DNA of 15,299 bases from Sulfurimonas sp. UBA6014 (GTDB lineage: Bacteria > Campylobacterota > Campylobacteria > Campylobacterales > Sulfurimonadaceae): assembly GCA_002428085.1 (NCBI GenBank), contig DJAA01000059.1:47538-62836 (forward strand). The letters run 5' to 3'. Below are positions 14,420 through 15,299 of this stretch, in pieces. Under the pieces are notes generated by a model. It worked only from the letters and a program-made list of their open reading frames with translations, was not told the origin of the DNA and made no database searches. Both the position numbers and the translations under genes were made by a program. Each line of letters opens with the position of its first letter. Position 1 is the stretch's first letter.

Positions 14420-15283
14420 TCACTTCATAAAAATAGTAAATTTTTTCTCTTGACATGGAACTGTGTTATACTCCTGATCAGAAGTATTACAAAAGTCATT
14501 TTCAGTATGAGCAAAACTAGCGTAAAAAGGTGCCTTCGTATTTTCTATACATATTTTGCCCCACTCTCCACCTTTAAAATAATCTCTACATGCTGAGGAA
14601 AAATTTTCAAAACCATAAAATAGATTTCTATTTCGATACTCTTTTTTTGTATAAGAATCATATGCATCTACTCTTACACTGCTTCTACTATAAGAAAACG
14701 GATGTTGAATTTTCCACTCATCGGGTGTTTTAAAATTATATGCAGAGAGTTGTCTCTCTTGATTATCAAATGAAATCATACTGTAAGCAGTTTTATCAAT
14801 AAAACTGTACGGTAAATCATAGTCAAATTGCGTTTGATGATAATTTTCGTTATCAGCCTGCCAAACTCTTGTCCATCCACCACCTGCAAGTCTCATTTCA
14901 CAATATACATTGTATTTCTTATTCTCTATAAAAATATCATAATATCCACTTGCAGCATGAGGAAGTGCCTCTTTTATCTCTTGGCATGAAGAAGATGCCG
15001 TGTTCGTTTGCACCGTGATTTGCTCAGGTTTATTTTTATATACAACTTTTTCTACTTCCACAACCTTTTCTACTTCAACGATTTTTTCAACAACGACTGG
15101 TTTTTCTACGTAAACCACTTTTTCTTGTATAATAATTTGCGGTTTAGGCGCCTCTTTTGGACAATCTTCAAACTCACAATCCAATCCCTTTAGACTCTCT
15201 TTTGCCGCGGCATTTGCACGACTATAATCTGAAGCCTGAGTTAAGATAAACATCAGTAACAGCGATAGAACTATTTTCAACAT
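14420..15283 (-). CDS. Secreted protein with VEK-repeat spacer and fibrinogen-like YCxxxxxGGGW domain
   Basis: The 287-residue protein starts with a signal peptide (MLKIVLSLLLMFILTQA, cleavage probably near residue 17). A short segment with C36 and C41 follows, then a spacer of repeated VEK/VVE units (about 52-82: KVVYVEKPVVVEKIVEVEK and more). From C100 on, the sequence SCQEIKEALPHAASGYYDI, VYCEM (C128) and GGGWTRVWQ (134-142) matches the start of a fibrinogen-type domain, as in bacterial proteins named for a YCDxxxxGGGW motif. Four more cysteines (C232, C245, C265, C277) near the end could make disulfides. Such domains in animals bind sugars or proteins; a binding role on the cell surface or in the periplasm is inference. 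AAAGGA stands 7-8 nt before the ATG. The gene to its right lies outside the window. Confidence 0.85.
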   Translation of the reverse strand: MLKIVLSLLLMFILTQASDYSRANAAAKESLKGLDCEFEDCPKEAPKPQIIIQEKVVYVEKPVVVEKIVEVEKVVEVEKVVYKNKPEQITVQTNTASSSCQEIKEALPHAASGYYDIFIENKKYNVYCEMRLAGGGWTRVWQADNENYHQTQFDYDLPYSFIDKTAYSMISFDNQERQLSAYNFKTPDEWKIQHPFSYSRSSVRVDAYDSYTKKEYRNRNLFYGFENFSSACRDYFKGGEWGKICIENTKAPFYASFAHTENDFCNTSDQEYNTVPCQEKKFTIFMK

Positions 15284-15299
15284 GCTTTTTCCTTTTTTT

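Noticed and set aside
15046..15120. CRISPR-like or tandem DNA repeat
   Set aside because: The repetition is short, imperfect and in frame with VEK/VVE codons; it has no constant repeat and unique spacers.
15008..15193. Phe/Asn/Tyr-rich open frame opposite the VEK-repeat region
   Set aside because: Its composition is simply the complement of the repeated GTAGAAAAA-like codons of the secreted protein.
1..15299. Mobile elements, phage genes, defence systems, tRNA or rRNA genes
   Set aside because: No transposase, integrase, terminal repeats, nuclease or helicase defence genes, nor any tRNA cloverleaf or rRNA sequence was recognised.

Overview
The window looks like chromosomal DNA from a sulfur-metabolising member of the Campylobacterota (formerly Epsilonproteobacteria), most like Sulfurimonas or a close relative. 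This rests on strong A+T richness, a polysulfide/thiosulfate reductase-type molybdoenzyme operon, surE next to a ThiF/TcdA gene (a pairing I recall from Campylobacter), and the general look of Rho, MurI and DnaX. The genus is inference; no rRNA or tRNA gene is present to fix it.

Layout: (1) 1-2358, plus strand: the end of a molybdopterin catalytic subunit, a four-cluster ferredoxin subunit and an NrfD-type membrane subunit, closed by a stem-loop. (2) 5146-2427, minus strand: a tight four-gene run of surE, tcdA, a probable outer-membrane barrel protein and a small two-helix membrane protein with conserved-looking cysteines. (3) 5230-11623, plus strand: a small soluble protein of unknown function, rho, murI (with a perfect 12-bp hairpin against its ribosome binding site), an EAL-CBS-GGDEF cyclic-di-GMP protein, and dnaX. 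(4) 13699-11637, minus strand: an OmpR-type response regulator overlapping its PhoR-like sensor kinase, converging on dnaX. (5) 13927-14418, plus strand: a small unknown soluble protein. (6) 15283-14420, minus strand: a secreted protein with a VEK-repeat spacer and a fibrinogen-like YCxxxxxGGGW domain.

The first block is an anaerobic respiratory module: quinol or quinone exchange through NrfD, electrons through the iron-sulfur subunit, and sulfur-compound chemistry at the molybdenum site. The middle block is mostly housekeeping (transcription termination, D-glutamate for peptidoglycan, clamp loading, tRNA modification, nucleotide phosphatase) mixed with signalling genes. I see no insertion sequence, phage gene, CRISPR array, integrase or RNA gene. 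The less ordinary features are a possible slippage site in dnaX (A10 with stops directly behind it in both other frames), the hairpin at the murI ribosome binding site, two genes whose start codons sit exactly 6 nt behind a -10-like hexamer and lack a Shine-Dalgarno (possible leaderless mRNAs), and several uncharacterised envelope proteins. I do not see a clear new multi-gene defence or metabolic system.
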